From Pogona vitticeps (Eukaryota; Chordata; Lepidosauria; Squamata; Agamidae), in assembly GCF_051106095.1 (NCBI RefSeq), contig NC_135784.1, positions 152,989,428 through 153,053,427 on the forward strand: a stretch of 64,000 nucleotides of DNA. Reading direction: 5' to 3'. Both the position numbers and the translations under genes were made by a program. This document shows, one piece after another, positions 11,040-20,769 of the stretch. Positions within the stretch are counted from its first letter, which is position 1, and each line of letters begins with the position of its first letter. The notes beneath the pieces are model-generated. The model ran no database searches, was not told the origin of the DNA, and was given only the letters and a program-made list of their open reading frames with translations.

Positions 11040-11760
11040 CCTCTATAAAGTTAGCCCTATGTGTAGTGTTTGCAGTAGTCAAGGCTTGTGGTCACCAAGG
11101 CATAGATGATTACTGCCAAGTTGGAGCAGCGCAGGAAAGTTTGTGTAAAGGTACTTTTTGTTGCCACCTGAGAATCCAGGGAGAGTGCTGAATCAAGGAG
11201 AATGCCCAAATGATGAACCTGACCTGTCAAGGGGAACACAATTCATTCTACAAATGGTTGAATCACAGCCCTCAAGTTTGATTTTTCTACTAACTAGCAG
11301 CATTTCTATACTTTCAGGACTTAATTTCACCCTCATCCACTCCATCCAGCATCCCGATTGCTTCCTCAGTTTAGATGACAAGGTGCAGTATGCCAAGGTG
11401 TTATCAGAATATTGGTGGCATCTCATTCCAAAGCTTTAAGTGACTTCTCACAGCAGCTTGTAGATGTTAAATACTATGAGGATAAGATAGAGCCTGAAGG
11501 GATACATCCTAATGGGAAGGAGCTGAACCACAGACTCGCAGCCACAACAGGATGTCATAATCAATCGTATCAAATGCTGACAAAAGAATCAGAAGAACTA
11601 ATATGGTTGTGGTCTCTATCTTAAGAGTGTGTGTCATGGTTAGAGAAATGAAAAATTCTCCTAGGGGAGAAAAGCAGCATATAAATAATATAAAGAAATA
11701 AACATATCTCCAGTAGGAGCCAGAAGTTGGTCTGATTTCCAAGTTAATCCAGTCCTATCT
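11040..11760 (-). mobile_element. L2-type LINE remnant, reverse transcriptase region
   Basis: Minus-strand segments appear in the right order: LLSAFDTIDYDILL (palm motif A), then EWMRVKLSPESIEMLLVS (near the end of the palm), then VHHLGILLDSALSLDSQV and VTTSLDYCKHY (C-terminal part). Frames shift between them. Same clade as the copy at 2270-3827, but older. Confidence 0.75.
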
Positions 11761-12236
11761 TCTGCAAATATAGGAAATCAACTACTGTACATCTCAACAG
11801 CACAAAAGGCTGTCTTCTCCTTAAAATACACTCATTAAAGAGAACACACTGCCTTCTGAGAATAAAAGTCGTCCTAATGTTTAGACCAGTCCTGATTGAT
11901 TATAATTTGATAACCAAGAATGCAGAGAGGGAAGCAATTTTGACAACCTTCTTGGGTGAGAGCTGAACTCTGATACACTTACAAAAACTATTATCTTGTG
12001 AAATGAAAATCCTACATGCATTATAATAATATTTTGGGTATAAAGGGGGGAAATAATTTTAAAATATATATATGTAAACAAGTTATATATACCTTTTCCT
12101 GATCAGGAAAGATAAGCTAAAACAGAATATTTCTCCCAGACCTATTAAAGCATAGTTCTCCCAGACCTATCAAAGCAAAAGTCATAGACACAAGAAGAAC
12201 ACGACTACAATCCCAGCATCACTCCACGGACACTAT
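11761..12236. other. No recognised feature
   Basis: Unique-looking AT-rich DNA between two LINE remnants. Confidence 0.4.
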
Positions 12237-12254
12237 AATTATGTTTGCACATAT
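12237..12254. repeat. L1 target-site duplication, left copy
   Basis: 18-base sequence starting AATTATGTTTG, identical to 13532-13549. Confidence 0.9.
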
Positions 12255-13531
12255 TTTTAAAATCATTTTATTCATATCTAAACAATACAAACTTAAAAAC
12301 ATTAACAATTTAACCAATAATTAACAGAACAAACAGACAACAATAAAACAATTTTAAAAAACCACATCCAAGCATCCTTCCTTCCCTTATGGATTGGAGA
12401 TTCCGGTGAGCACTAGTTCGCTATAAACTAATTTCCCCCCTAAGTTCCTGTCCCTTTCTGGGCCCAGTTATGGACAGTATCAGCTTCCAACTTTGCTTTA
12501 CAAATCTCTTGGTTGAACGTGCAGTGCCTCTGAAAGCATGTCTAGTTCTACAATGTCCAATAGCTTCTTTAATAACTCATCTATCATTGGTATCTCTACA
12601 TTCTTCCATTTTTGGGCCAAGAGTAATCTAGCTGCTGTGAATATATACAGTAGACTATATTTTATTTTCTTGTCACTAATTTCTGGCATTACTGTATATT
12701 CAATAATAACATTTCAGGTTTAAAACTTAATTTTTGTTGAACAATCTCTTTTACCATTTCCCAAACCGGTATCCATTTTTTAAATTTATTTATTTATTTT
12801 TGCTTTTTCTCATGACCACCACATATGATAAGTCCCTGGATTTTTTAACACTTCCAACAAACATTACTGTTACCTTCTGACATTTTTGCCAACCTTACAG
12901 GGGTAAAGTGCCATCTATGAAACATTTTAAGGACATTTTCTCTAAGATTCACTGGATTAATCATTTAATGATTCTTTTTCTATATATTTGTCCATTCATC
13001 AATATCAATATTGTACCCAAAATTTTGTGCCCATTTTACCATCAACTCCTTCACCCTCTCATCCTCCAAGTCGTATTCCAGTAAGTATGCATACATTTTT
13101 TAAATTTTTTCTCATTAGTGTAAATTCATAGTTCATCCACCTGGACCTTACCCTCAAAAAGGCCCATAGTTTTGCCCTTTTTATATCTTGATTCTAATTT
13201 CAACAGTGACCACCAATCTGTAGCTAGGCCCAGTTTCTTTGATCTTGTTTATCTTTTATATTCTGATATTTAGTTAATAAGTCTTTACAGTTGAGTAACA
13301 CTCCCTTCTGATTCAATACTTTTGAAGTGAATGCTTCTATTGGTGCTACCCATATTGGCATTTTCTAATACGTTTGTGTTTGAAACTTTTGCCATACTAA
13401 GCAGAGCGCCTTCCTCAGAATATGTTCTGCAAAATGTGATTGTTCCTTATATTTCCCATACCCACACATATGCATGCCAACCCATTTTTAGATCATGACC
13501 CTCCAATTTCAATAATCTTTGATTTTTTAAA
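12255..13531 (-). mobile_element. 5'-truncated L1 LINE with 18-bp target duplication
   Basis: Minus-strand coding remnant of the L1 ORF2 C-terminus: FHRWHFTPVRLAKM, then VCWKCQK..., then YIFTAARLLLAQKWKNVEIP and IDELLKKLLDIVELDMLSEA. This corresponds to the 'TAARLLIAQ.WK' end region of L1 ORF2. Identical 18-base direct repeats flank it at 12237-12254 and 13532-13549. Its 3' end lies at the low-coordinate side, as expected for a minus-strand insertion. The coding part has frame breaks. Confidence 0.88.
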
Positions 13532-13549
13532 AATTATGTTTGCACATAT
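13532..13549. repeat. L1 target-site duplication, right copy
   Basis: 18-base sequence identical to 12237-12254. It marks the 5' truncation point of the L1. Confidence 0.9.
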
Positions 13550-14285
13550 GAATTCCTTTTGAAGATTTTTAGCAAGAATTTAATGCAGTTATTTTTCATC
13601 CAGAACAGTGGGTGCGGTTATATCAAGATAAAAATTGATTCTCTCCTCCCCTAGGACTACATTCCCAGTTAAAAATTGGCCCCTTGAATCTCTCTCAGAG
13701 TTCCATCAGATTGGAACACTATTATAATGGTAGTAATATAACAATAACAGTAATAGTAACAGTAATAATGCAGAGATATATTGCCATCTCATTTGTTATA
13801 GGGAAGGAAATTAACTGTCTGACATCTATTTAAGGAATATGTATGCTGTGCCTAAAATGAGAGATACATATACAGTATTTGAAATTAATGTGCTGCTGCA
13901 ATAAGCCAAAAGAGTGGATCCATTATGCCAAACTTAGACATCAAATGGGAATTCATCACAGACAGGAAAGGAAGGAAAAACAATAATGGCTGCAAAAACT
14001 TCTGGCTCAAGTTGTGGCTCCCCATCCTAGATTATAAAAGCAAATTACAGCATGTAATTTGTAAAGCATCCATTTTCGGAAATGAGGACAAAGACAGGAA
14101 AAGAGTAAAATTCTACTAAACAAATCTGAATGTTAGGTATTTGCCAATGTTAATGCTATGAAAAAACCTTCTATATAGGAAAAAGCTGCCTTCTATTTCC
14201 CAAGGTTTAAATGGAATTTCACAATCAAGATGCCAGAATCATTCCTAGAAATTTAGATCCCAGTATGACAACTTAACTGAAGGAA
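13550..14285. other. No recognised feature
   Basis: Contains short TAA/ACA-rich simple sequence around 13725-13770. No gene or repeat assigned. Confidence 0.4.
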
Positions 14286-14755
14286 CTAGAAAAGATCATC
14301 AAGTGTAAGGATGTGTCACTGGAGACCAAGATCTTCCACATTCTTCTATTTCCCATCACTATGTGCGGATGTGAAAGCTGGGCAAAGAAAGCTAACATAG
14401 GGGGGGAAAGGATCTGTTTGAAACATGACGCTGGAGGAGAGCTTTGTAAATACCCTGGACTGTCAGAAAGACGAACAAGTGATTCCTACAGCAATTCAAG
14501 CCTGAACTATTTCTGGAGGCAAAAGTGTTGAAACTGGGGCTGTCTTACTTTGAGCACATTATAAGAAGCAATATTTTCTAGAAAAGACAACAATGCTGGG
14601 AAAGGCTGAAAGCAGCGGGACAAGAGGAAGACCACATACAAGATGGATTAAATTCCAAAAGGAAGCCACAGATTCAATTTTGCAAGAACTGAGCAAGACT
14701 GTTGAGGACAATTATGCATAAGTGAGAAACAACCCGATGACAAATAAACAACAAC
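14286..14755 (+). mobile_element. Old RTE-type LINE remnant, C-terminal region
   Basis: Conceptual segments MCGCESWAKKA, then KVLKLGLSYFEHIIRSN, then a degraded LGK/RGRP-like part, match in order the GSESWTIKKA, ILKLRLQYFGHLMRREN and RRGGQRLRW parts of the Bov-B copy at 22484-23626. It has many frame breaks and is older than that Bov-B. Confidence 0.6.
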
Positions 14756-14928
14756 AACTGACAACTGAATGCAAAGAAATATGGGAAATAATAGACCTTA
14801 AGAAAGCAATCAGATATTTAAATACTTTAGACATCTGACTAATTTACTCATACACAAAATACCAAACATGAAGGAATGAACTCATAAATACAGGCAATGC
14901 ATCTAATAAATATGTTTGACTTTTGGCT

Positions 14929-15170
14929 GTTGTAGGTTTTTTGGGCTGTCTGGCCATGTTCTTGAGTTTTTTCTTCCTAACGTTTCACCAGTCTCTGTGG
15001 CCGGCATCTTCAGAGCACCAGAGCACAGAGTTCTGACTCCTGTCCTAAAGATGCCAGCCATGGAGACTGGTGAAACATTAGGAAGAAAGACCTCAAGAAC
15101 ATGCCCAGACAGCCCAAAAAACCTACAACAACTATGGGATCCTGGCCGTGAAAGCCTTCGAGAATACATG
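14929..15170. mobile_element. Penelope-type terminal repeats in head-to-head fold-back
   Basis: The left arm (14929-15030) begins GTTGTAGGTTTTTTGGGCTG and includes CTAACGTTTCACCAGTCTC. The right arm (about 15045-15135) is its near-perfect reverse complement (GAGACTGGTGAAACATTAGG ... CAGCCCAAAAAACCTACAAC). The right end continues GATCCTGGCCGTGAAAGCCTTCGAGAATACA, split here over 15138-15168, the usual outer end of this squamate Penelope repeat. Both strands give nearly the same conceptual peptide (PNVSPVSVAGIFR). The same terminal sequence occurs at 28956-29060. Confidence 0.75.
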
Positions 15171-15205
15171 CTTGGCTTTTCTTTTACTTTTCAAAATTAC
15201 AATTA

Positions 15206-15747
15206 GAGATGGGGGTATTCATATTCGTATATGAATATCCCTGCACAGGTGGCAGGGATCCCTGCACAGCCCCATAGTGCCAGACGGTCCACTAACCAAT
15301 CCAACACAGACAACACAGTTCTACCGTTTCCCTGAAAATAAGCCCTACCTCAAAAATAAGCCCCAGTTAAGTGAAAACCTGTCCTTCACCATTGTGCAGC
15401 ACTCAGAAGAAGACATGACTATTTGAATAAACGTAGATTGTTGTACATGAAAAAATAAAACATCCCCTGAAAATAAGCCCTACTGCTTTTTTTTTGAAGC
15501 ATACATTAATATAAGACCCTGTCTTATTTTTGGGAAAACACTGTACGAATGACGCCGCAGCGCACAATCCGCTCACTACTCTTGGCAGGAGGTGGGAGGA
15601 CAAGCCTCACTGCAAGGTTGAAGAGTGGTGAGTGGATCGCGTGCTGTAGCATCATTCGTAGAATTGCTCCGTCCACAGCAGATCAGTGAGTGGAGCCTCA
15701 TTAATGCCACCTGTGCAGGGATATTCGTATACGAATACTCCCATCTC
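15206..15747. mobile_element. GAGATGGG-type MITE (copy A) carrying a nested MITE
   Basis: It starts GAGATGGGGGTATTCATATT and ends GAATACTCCCATCTC, with TA on both sides (15204-15205, 15748-15749). The same family occurs at 41391-41656. The arms are long inverted repeats: the left-arm segment TTCTACGAATGA, split by the nested element, appears in reverse as TCATTCGTAGAA on the right arm. Confidence 0.85.
15324..15543. mobile_element. TA-flanked MITE nested in the GAGATGGG MITE
   Basis: It starts CCGTTTCCCTGAAAATAAG and ends CTTATTTTTGGGAAAACACTG (inverted pair), flanked by TA at 15322-15323 and 15544-15545. It contains the repeated phrase CCCTGAAAATAAGCCCTA twice. 220 bp, non-coding. This 'AAAATAAG' MITE type is common in reptile genomes. 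Confidence 0.88.
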
Positions 15748-15954
15748 TAATTACATTGCACAATGTCAGAAGTACAAGAAAAAAAAAAAGACATTCCCAT
15801 TAAAATTTTTAGCTGGCTATGCACAGACCTACATCATTTGAATACATTTTTCTTAAGAAAGGTATTAACTTCAGATATTTCAGGATAGTTATTTAATCTT
15901 TAATATTACCTCACTAGGTGTATATAATGACATGAGTGAGTATAAAGATTTAGA

Positions 15955-16110
15955 AAAGGTAGCGATGTTAATCCGTGCTGGCATATCAGGCAAAAGAAAA
16001 AGAATAATTAAGAAAGAAAGTATGTTGTAGCACCTTAAAGACTAAGTGCTAAATTTTAATGTGAGCTTTTGTGGACAAGTCCACTTCCTCAGAGTAGGAA
16101 AATGTTTTCA
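15955..16110 (-). repeat. Reptilian interspersed repeat with hammerhead-like core
   Basis: It carries GGTAGCGATGTTAATC, AGCACCTTAAAGACTAA and GAGCTTTTGTGGACAAGTCC. This is the widespread amniote repeat with 'ggcaccttaaagactaac' and 'gctttcgtggactacagtccac'. Related pieces occur at 17530-17600 and 49092-49175. Possibly a Penelope-type terminal region; the class is not certain. Confidence 0.55.
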
Positions 16111-17498
16111 CAGAACATTCCCATAAATACTAATCCACATAAAAAGCTGCCTTCCCAACAAAAATATGCCATACAAGCTGAAAGAGTTCTAGAGTAGCCT
16201 ACTATTTCATCAGGAAACTGCTATGTAAGTGCATTTCTTTTTTCTTTCTCCCCCCCCCCTTTTTATGTAAAAATCCCTATCTACAGAACTCCAACAATTA
16301 GATGTTTTTAAAAATTGTATTTTTATTATTATGAATACTTGCACACTCAATCGGCAGTATTACATGATTGCCAATACACCTGTGTCTACTGATTCAACGT
16401 CTGAACTGGCACACAAGATCAACATGAAGAAATATACACAGGCGCTTCTGAAAACTGGACAGTCTCCAACAATATGTACAACAAGATTTTAAGTAGTCAT
16501 GCAAACATGTATTTTGTTCCCAAGCACATATTTCAGGAAGAGGGTATTTTATGATGCAAGTATTAATCACTGTGCCAAAAAATGCTAAGGCATGGAAAAG
16601 CCTGAGGCACAAGGTAGAATTTTTCAGCTTCTCCCAAATACTTAAAAAGAAGAAAGGAATGTAGATCCCAATTTGACCTCTGCACAACCATTTTGACCCT
16701 TACTCAGACAGGCAGGATACTTTAGCATGTCAGAGTCATGTTCTGTTGCAGAACACATAGAACTAGATCTACAACGTTGACACTTGAAGAGTAGTAAACA
16801 ATATTCCCAAGGTTTGGCCACTTACCATGTATAGTTTTTCGTATGTTCAAAAAAATGATACATGGTGAATGGAAGAAACTTGGGAATACTGTCTCATCAA
16901 GTCTATTGCATCTTGCCAGTCAGGGACTTTTTTGATAGACAAAAATATATTCCTTGCAGTTTTTGCATTGTAGGTAGGAGGGCAATGGGTATTCAAATTG
17001 GGTTCAGAAAATACAAGATTCTCTAATCATTTTATCAGTCATCTCAATACAATGGAAGTCCCATGCGGTCAGAAAACACTACAGAAGTTATTCAATGCCA
17101 TTTTTTTAAAAAAACGGTGTGGATGAGCTTTGATCTGGTTGTTTTTCACTATTTGCTAATTTAAAAGCAAGGAAACTGAGCTTTCAGCCTGAATGCCTAT
17201 GGGAAATAAGTACATGCAAGATATAGTGCAAGTCTTTAAGATGCCATGCAGCACTTCTTGTGGACTGGTTAAGCACTACTTGACCAAATTTAGTACTTAA
17301 GATGAGCATGTAAGGCAAACTGCTTTTCTTTGTGACAAACTCTAATAAAAACAGTATGTTCAATAATTTAGTGTTATTCAATTGTTCCTCCTTTTTAATT
17401 ATATTTGCTCATCTGGTTTGCACATATACACAACTATCTCTCTCTGTGGATTTAAAAGCATGTTATCCTTGATTTTATGCTTACATATTCTAGGACAT

Positions 17499-17500
<2 letters not shown>
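16111..17500. other. No recognised feature; probable CERS5 intron
   Basis: AT-rich. A 97-codon open frame at 16394-16687 (minus) has no recognised domain and looks fortuitous. Confidence 0.4.

Positions 17501-17530
<30 letters not shown>
17501..17530. repeat. (AGAC)n microsatellite
   Basis: TAGA followed by repeated GACA units. Confidence 0.9.
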
Positions 17531-17635
17531 TTATTTTGGCACCTTAAAAACTAAAAAAATGATATTCAAGAAAGAAATCTGGTAGTTTTATGGTGCCAGT
17601 ACACTTTTTTTCCACTTTGTTTCTGTTATACAGTA

Positions 17636-17820
17636 CTGCAGTCAAGCCAATGCTCACAATCTGAGTTTGATCCCAGCTGGCTCAGGTAGCCAGCTTAAGT
17701 TGACTCAGCCTTCCATCCTTGCAAGGTTAGTAAAATTGGTACCCAGTTTGCTGGGAGGCAATGGGTTGTTTGCATAATTATGTTGTAAACTGCTCAGAGT
17801 GAGCTTCAGTAAAACATGCA
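17636..17820 (+). mobile_element. tRNA-derived SINE with LINE-like tail (family 2)
   Basis: It has the body blocks CTCAGGTAGCC, GACTCAGCCTTCCATCCTT, GTACCCAG and GCATAATTATGTTGTAAACTGC, shared with copies at 32712, 39190 and 60205. The tRNA-like head (GAGTTTGATCCC box B) is worn. Confidence 0.75.
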
Positions 17821-18559
17821 CAACAACATATACAGTATATCCTAAAGCAGATTAACACAGTCACACTATTAAAATGTTTCTTGGGCAATACAAACTAACA
17901 AAACCAAGTGAGAGCTATACTATCCACAGAGCAATGCCTACTTTTTTAAAGTAGTGATTGAATTGTTCTTAAAATTCTACATGTAAAACTGAAAAAGCTT
18001 ATTCGCTAGTAGAACACTAGCATTTTATGGGAAACAAGTCTAAGCCCTGACCTTTGGCTTAGTGCAATAGTCTTCCATCTGCAGTGTGATGTTTTAACAC
18101 AAGATTATTCCCCTATCTTGCAGACAGATGATGCCACCTCAAAGGTGCACTTGCATTAATTCACACCTCAGTGGCTTCCCAGTTCAAACACACTGAAAGG
18201 GAGCATATGACAGTTTCTTCAAAGAACACATAAGGCTATATGCAATGTAACATATCCAATAAAGCTGGGCCTTAATGCAAAATAAATAAATAACAATGGA
18301 AATGCAGGTTGCCTTAACTTTTTTATAGACACCTTCCCCTTTTCCCCCCTTTCTCTTCAACTCATTTCCTTCTTGAATTTGAGCATTTATAAAGTATCTT
18401 ATCAAACACTCTGTATTTCATGTCAGTTCATCTAGAATAACAGTCACCGTTTAAAAAAAACCAATGGCCCTAGCCCCAAGTTTTGCAAAGCATCTGAGAC
18501 GGAAGTTAAGAAGGTTACCATCATCAGTGTGACTTTATATAGTAAAAGCCAACAGTGAC
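17821..18559. other. No recognised feature; CERS5 intron next to promoter island
   Basis: AT-rich sequence giving way abruptly to the GC-rich island. No exon or repeat assigned. Confidence 0.4.
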
Positions 18560-18786
18560 AGAACGTGGCAGATGAGAGCAAAGGAGAGAATGAAGTCCAC
18601 TTCTTATTACAGATGCGCGGGGGAAGACTTCCCTATGAACTTCTGAAGGGGAGGAGGAGGAGGAGGAGGAGGAAACGAGCCTTAGCTCCCCCCTTACCCA
18701 CCCACCCCTCCACCTCGATAGGGAGGAAGGCACTGAGCAAGACGGGACATCGCAGTTCCCAGAGCGGGCGGGCGGGCGAACCACCC

Positions 18787-18815
18787 TCCTTCCTTCCTTC
18801 CTTCCTTCCTTCCCT
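18787..18815. repeat. (CCTT)n tract in CERS5 intron 1
   Basis: Polypyrimidine CCTT repeats, about 250 bases inside the intron from exon 1. Confidence 0.9.
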
Positions 18816-18935
18816 CCCTCGCACCCCACCCACCCGACGGTCCAACCTTGCTCCGGGAGTCAGGCGGGCGGAAGTGTGCGCTTCCCCCTCCAAGCCGTCA
18901 TCGGTCAGGGCGGGATCCCCGCGGCCCCTTCGCAG

Positions 18936-18938
<3 letters not shown>

Positions 18939-18990
<52 letters not shown>

Positions 18991-18991
18991 A
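18939..18991. repeat. (CT)n(CA)n microsatellite
   Basis: About 14 CT units run directly into about 13 CA units, 66 bases downstream of the exon 1 splice donor in gene orientation. Confidence 0.95.
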
Positions 18992-19056
18992 GAGTCCTCA
19001 GGCAAACCCGTCGCTCACACTCACACCGCAACCCCTCCACCGCCGCCTGCCTTTAC

Positions 19057-19256
19057 CTCTCGAAAAGGTGCCTCAGGAGAAAGATGCCGGCCGCTAGCGG
19101 GAAGGCGGCCAGAACGTGGCCGGTGCGGTATCCGGCCCCTCCTTCGGGACCCTCGTCCCGCTCCAAATTGGCCCAAGTCACGTTGGCCGGAAACCAGAAG
19201 CGCTCGTTCCACAGCCCGCTCCACAGCCAGGAGGCAGCCGCTGCCACCACCGCCAT
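19057..19256 (-). CDS. CERS5: Ceramide synthase 5, coding exon 1
   Basis: Ceramide synthase 5 is a multi-pass ER membrane enzyme that N-acylates sphinganine or sphingosine, favouring C16 acyl-CoA. The exon encodes about 67 residues: an N-terminus with WLWSGLWNERFWFPANVTWA, then an ER-lumenal stretch and the first membrane segment at about residues 47-65 (FPLAAGIFLLRHLFER). ERFW.P.NV(S/T)WA.L and FPLAAGIF..R.LFER are the signature of CERS5/CERS6 N-termini. Length, the extended alanine-rich start and the LIMA1 neighbour favour CERS5 over CERS6. NVT at residues 25-27 is the conserved glycosylation sequon. The start is the first ATG, in GCC-rich context. The exon ends GAG AG followed by GTAAAG, a good donor in phase 2, at the expected place (...LFER|F). 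Catalytic exons are not in the window. It is separated from the LIMA1 3' end by about 14 kb. Confidence 0.93.
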
Positions 19257-19737
19257 CTTCTCCCCCCCTCCCGCCGGTCGCCGCCCTGCCGGGCTGCCGC
19301 TACCTCCAGCCTTCGCCTTCGTCGCCGCCGCCGTGAGGGAAAAGGGGGCGGGGCCTGGCCGCGTGCACGCCCATGGAGCTTGATAGGGACGCCCGCGAGG
19401 CCGCCCCGTCTTTTGCCTCCCAGTTACGAGACTCTTAGAGAAGGCAAGAGAGACGCATGCGCTCTCTCGTCTAAGAATTCTTCTTCTTCTCCTCCCTCCC
19501 CTCCCCTCCCGTTCCCGCCCCTTTCCAAAGAGTGACTGGAAGCGAATGAGAGCGCGGGGATAAAAGGGCAGAGAAAGAGAAAGTAAAGGCGTGGAGGGAA
19601 GCTGGGTGGGTGGGAAGAAATGCAGCTAGACACGTGCTGCCCTTTTAGGGCTTTGCTGTGGCCGAGTGAGGCGGCTTGCCGAGGGTCTCAAAATACGAAA
19701 CATCCTTCGTTTAAATTACTAATGTTTCTTAAGAGAG

Positions 19738-19945
19738 GGCAAGATAGCTCAGTGGGTTAGGTATCTGGATGCAGACCCATTGGTTGGAAATCCAATTCCT
19801 CACCATTCTTCCTGGGAGAAAAGCCTGCACATTCCCAGGACAGCCTCCTGAAGAAATGAATGGCAAAGCACTTCTGAGTAGTCTCTACCTAGAAAACCCT
19901 GTAAAGGGCCACGATAACTCAGAATTGACTTGACAGCAGACTGAT
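19738..19945 (+). mobile_element. tRNA-derived SINE (family 3)
   Basis: It starts with a tRNA-like head, GATAGCTCAGTGGGTTAGGTA (box A type, 19748-19768), then GGTTGGAAATCC (box B-like). It ends with AAAACCCTGTAAAGGGCCA and CAGAATTGACTTGACAGCA, the tail also seen near 59076-59116 and, in part, at 46485-46510. Confidence 0.75.
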
Positions 19946-19947
19946 TA

Positions 19948-20736
19948 TATGTTGATTGATTGATTAGGCTTCCTTCAGTCTCGAGACTATGGTAACATGG
20001 CCTGTATCGACTTGGAAGAGCATCTAGTGTGGTTGAGAAGGCCAATTCGAGAGTGACAATCCCTTCCACACTGAAGACAAATGCAGTCTGTCCCCTGTCC
20101 AGCTCACTGATTTTGCTGCTTTTGGGACTTCCTCTTTGCCTCGGCCTGCTGGACAAGGGTCTCTTCAAACTGGGAGAGGCCGTGATGCAACGCCTGCCTC
20201 CAGGCTGAACACTCAGATGTCAAGGTTTCCGATCTGTTGAGGCCCATTCCTAAGGCCTTCAGATCCCGCTTGCAGATATCCTTGTATCGCAGCTGTGGTC
20301 TCCCTCTGGACTGCTTTCCCTGCACTAATTCTCCATGCAGATCTTTTGGAATCTGACCATCAGCCATTCTCACGACATGCCCGAGCCAATGTAGACGTCG
20401 CTGTTTCAGTAATGTATACATGCTAATTCCAGCTCGTTCTAGGACTACTCTATTTGGAACTTTGTCCTGCCAGGTGATGCCAAAAATCCGTCGGAGGCAA
20501 CGCATATGGAACGTGTTCAGCTTCCTCTCCTGCCGTGCACAAAGGGTCCAGGACTCACTGCAGTACAGGAGTGTGCTTAGGACACAGGCTCTATAGACCT
20601 GGATCTTGATATATGCCGTCAGCTTCTTATTGAGCCATACTCTCTTTGTGAGTCTAGAGAACATCGTAGCTGCTTTGCCAATGTGTTTATCCAGCTTGAA
20701 ATCTAGGGAGAGGGTGTCAATTAGGGTTACATACAT
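19948..20736 (-). mobile_element. 5'-truncated non-LTR LINE, C-terminal region
   Basis: One open frame of about 210 codons (20104-20736) encodes the region after the reverse transcriptase: CSESWTLCARQERKLNTFHM, RRIFGITWQDKVPN, LHWLGHVVRMADGQIPKDL, GRPQLRYKDICKRDLKALGM. A stop follows, and the Cys/His finger seen downstream in such elements is only partly kept. The 3' end has AGTCTCGAGACTATGG and a short (ATCA)n tail. The same family occurs at 24785-26690 on the plus strand. The clade is not certain (RTE-like or related). The frame is uninterrupted, so the copy is fairly young. Confidence 0.8.
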
Positions 20737-20768
20737 GATTGTACTGTATATGTATGTAACCCTAATTG
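20718..20768. repeat. 19-bp perfect inverted repeat at the LINE 5' junction
   Basis: Arms 20718-20736 and 20750-20768 are exact reverse complements separated by a 13-base loop. The left arm is LINE sequence (the ...MYVTLI... part of its frame); the right arm is a reversed copy beyond the truncation point. Confidence 0.9.
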
Positions 20769-20769
20769 T

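Larger units (their letters stand above)
18560..19620 (-). promoter_or_regulatory. CERS5: CpG-island promoter of CERS5
   Basis: The only long GC- and CpG-rich stretch around a recognised start codon. It contains CERS5 exon 1 and the start of intron 1. A GC box (GGGGGCGGGG, Sp1-type) lies at 19344-19353, about 90 bases upstream of the start codon. No clear TATA box is visible, which is usual for a housekeeping CpG-island promoter. The transcription start should lie within roughly 19257-19400; the exact site cannot be read from sequence. Simple repeats on the intron side are (CCTT)n at 18787-18815 and (CT)n(CA)n at 18939-18991. Confidence 0.8.

Noticed and set aside
16394-16687. 97-codon minus-strand open frame, Cys/Leu-rich
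   Set aside because: No match to CERS5 exons or any family I recognise; no splice or start context. Could be an old repeat.
1-18559. CERS5 exons 2 and later
   Set aside because: I looked on the minus strand for FIAKP, KVFISIT, WFRHRR and similar conserved coding and found none; they probably lie left of the window.
18565-19383. 272-codon plus-strand open frame in the CpG island
   Set aside because: It is antisense to CERS5 exon 1, composed of low-complexity Arg/Pro/Ser and simple repeats, with no domain; an effect of high GC.
20718-20768. Interstitial telomere-like TTAGGGTTA
   Set aside because: Only one and a half units on each hairpin arm, explained by LINE sequence.
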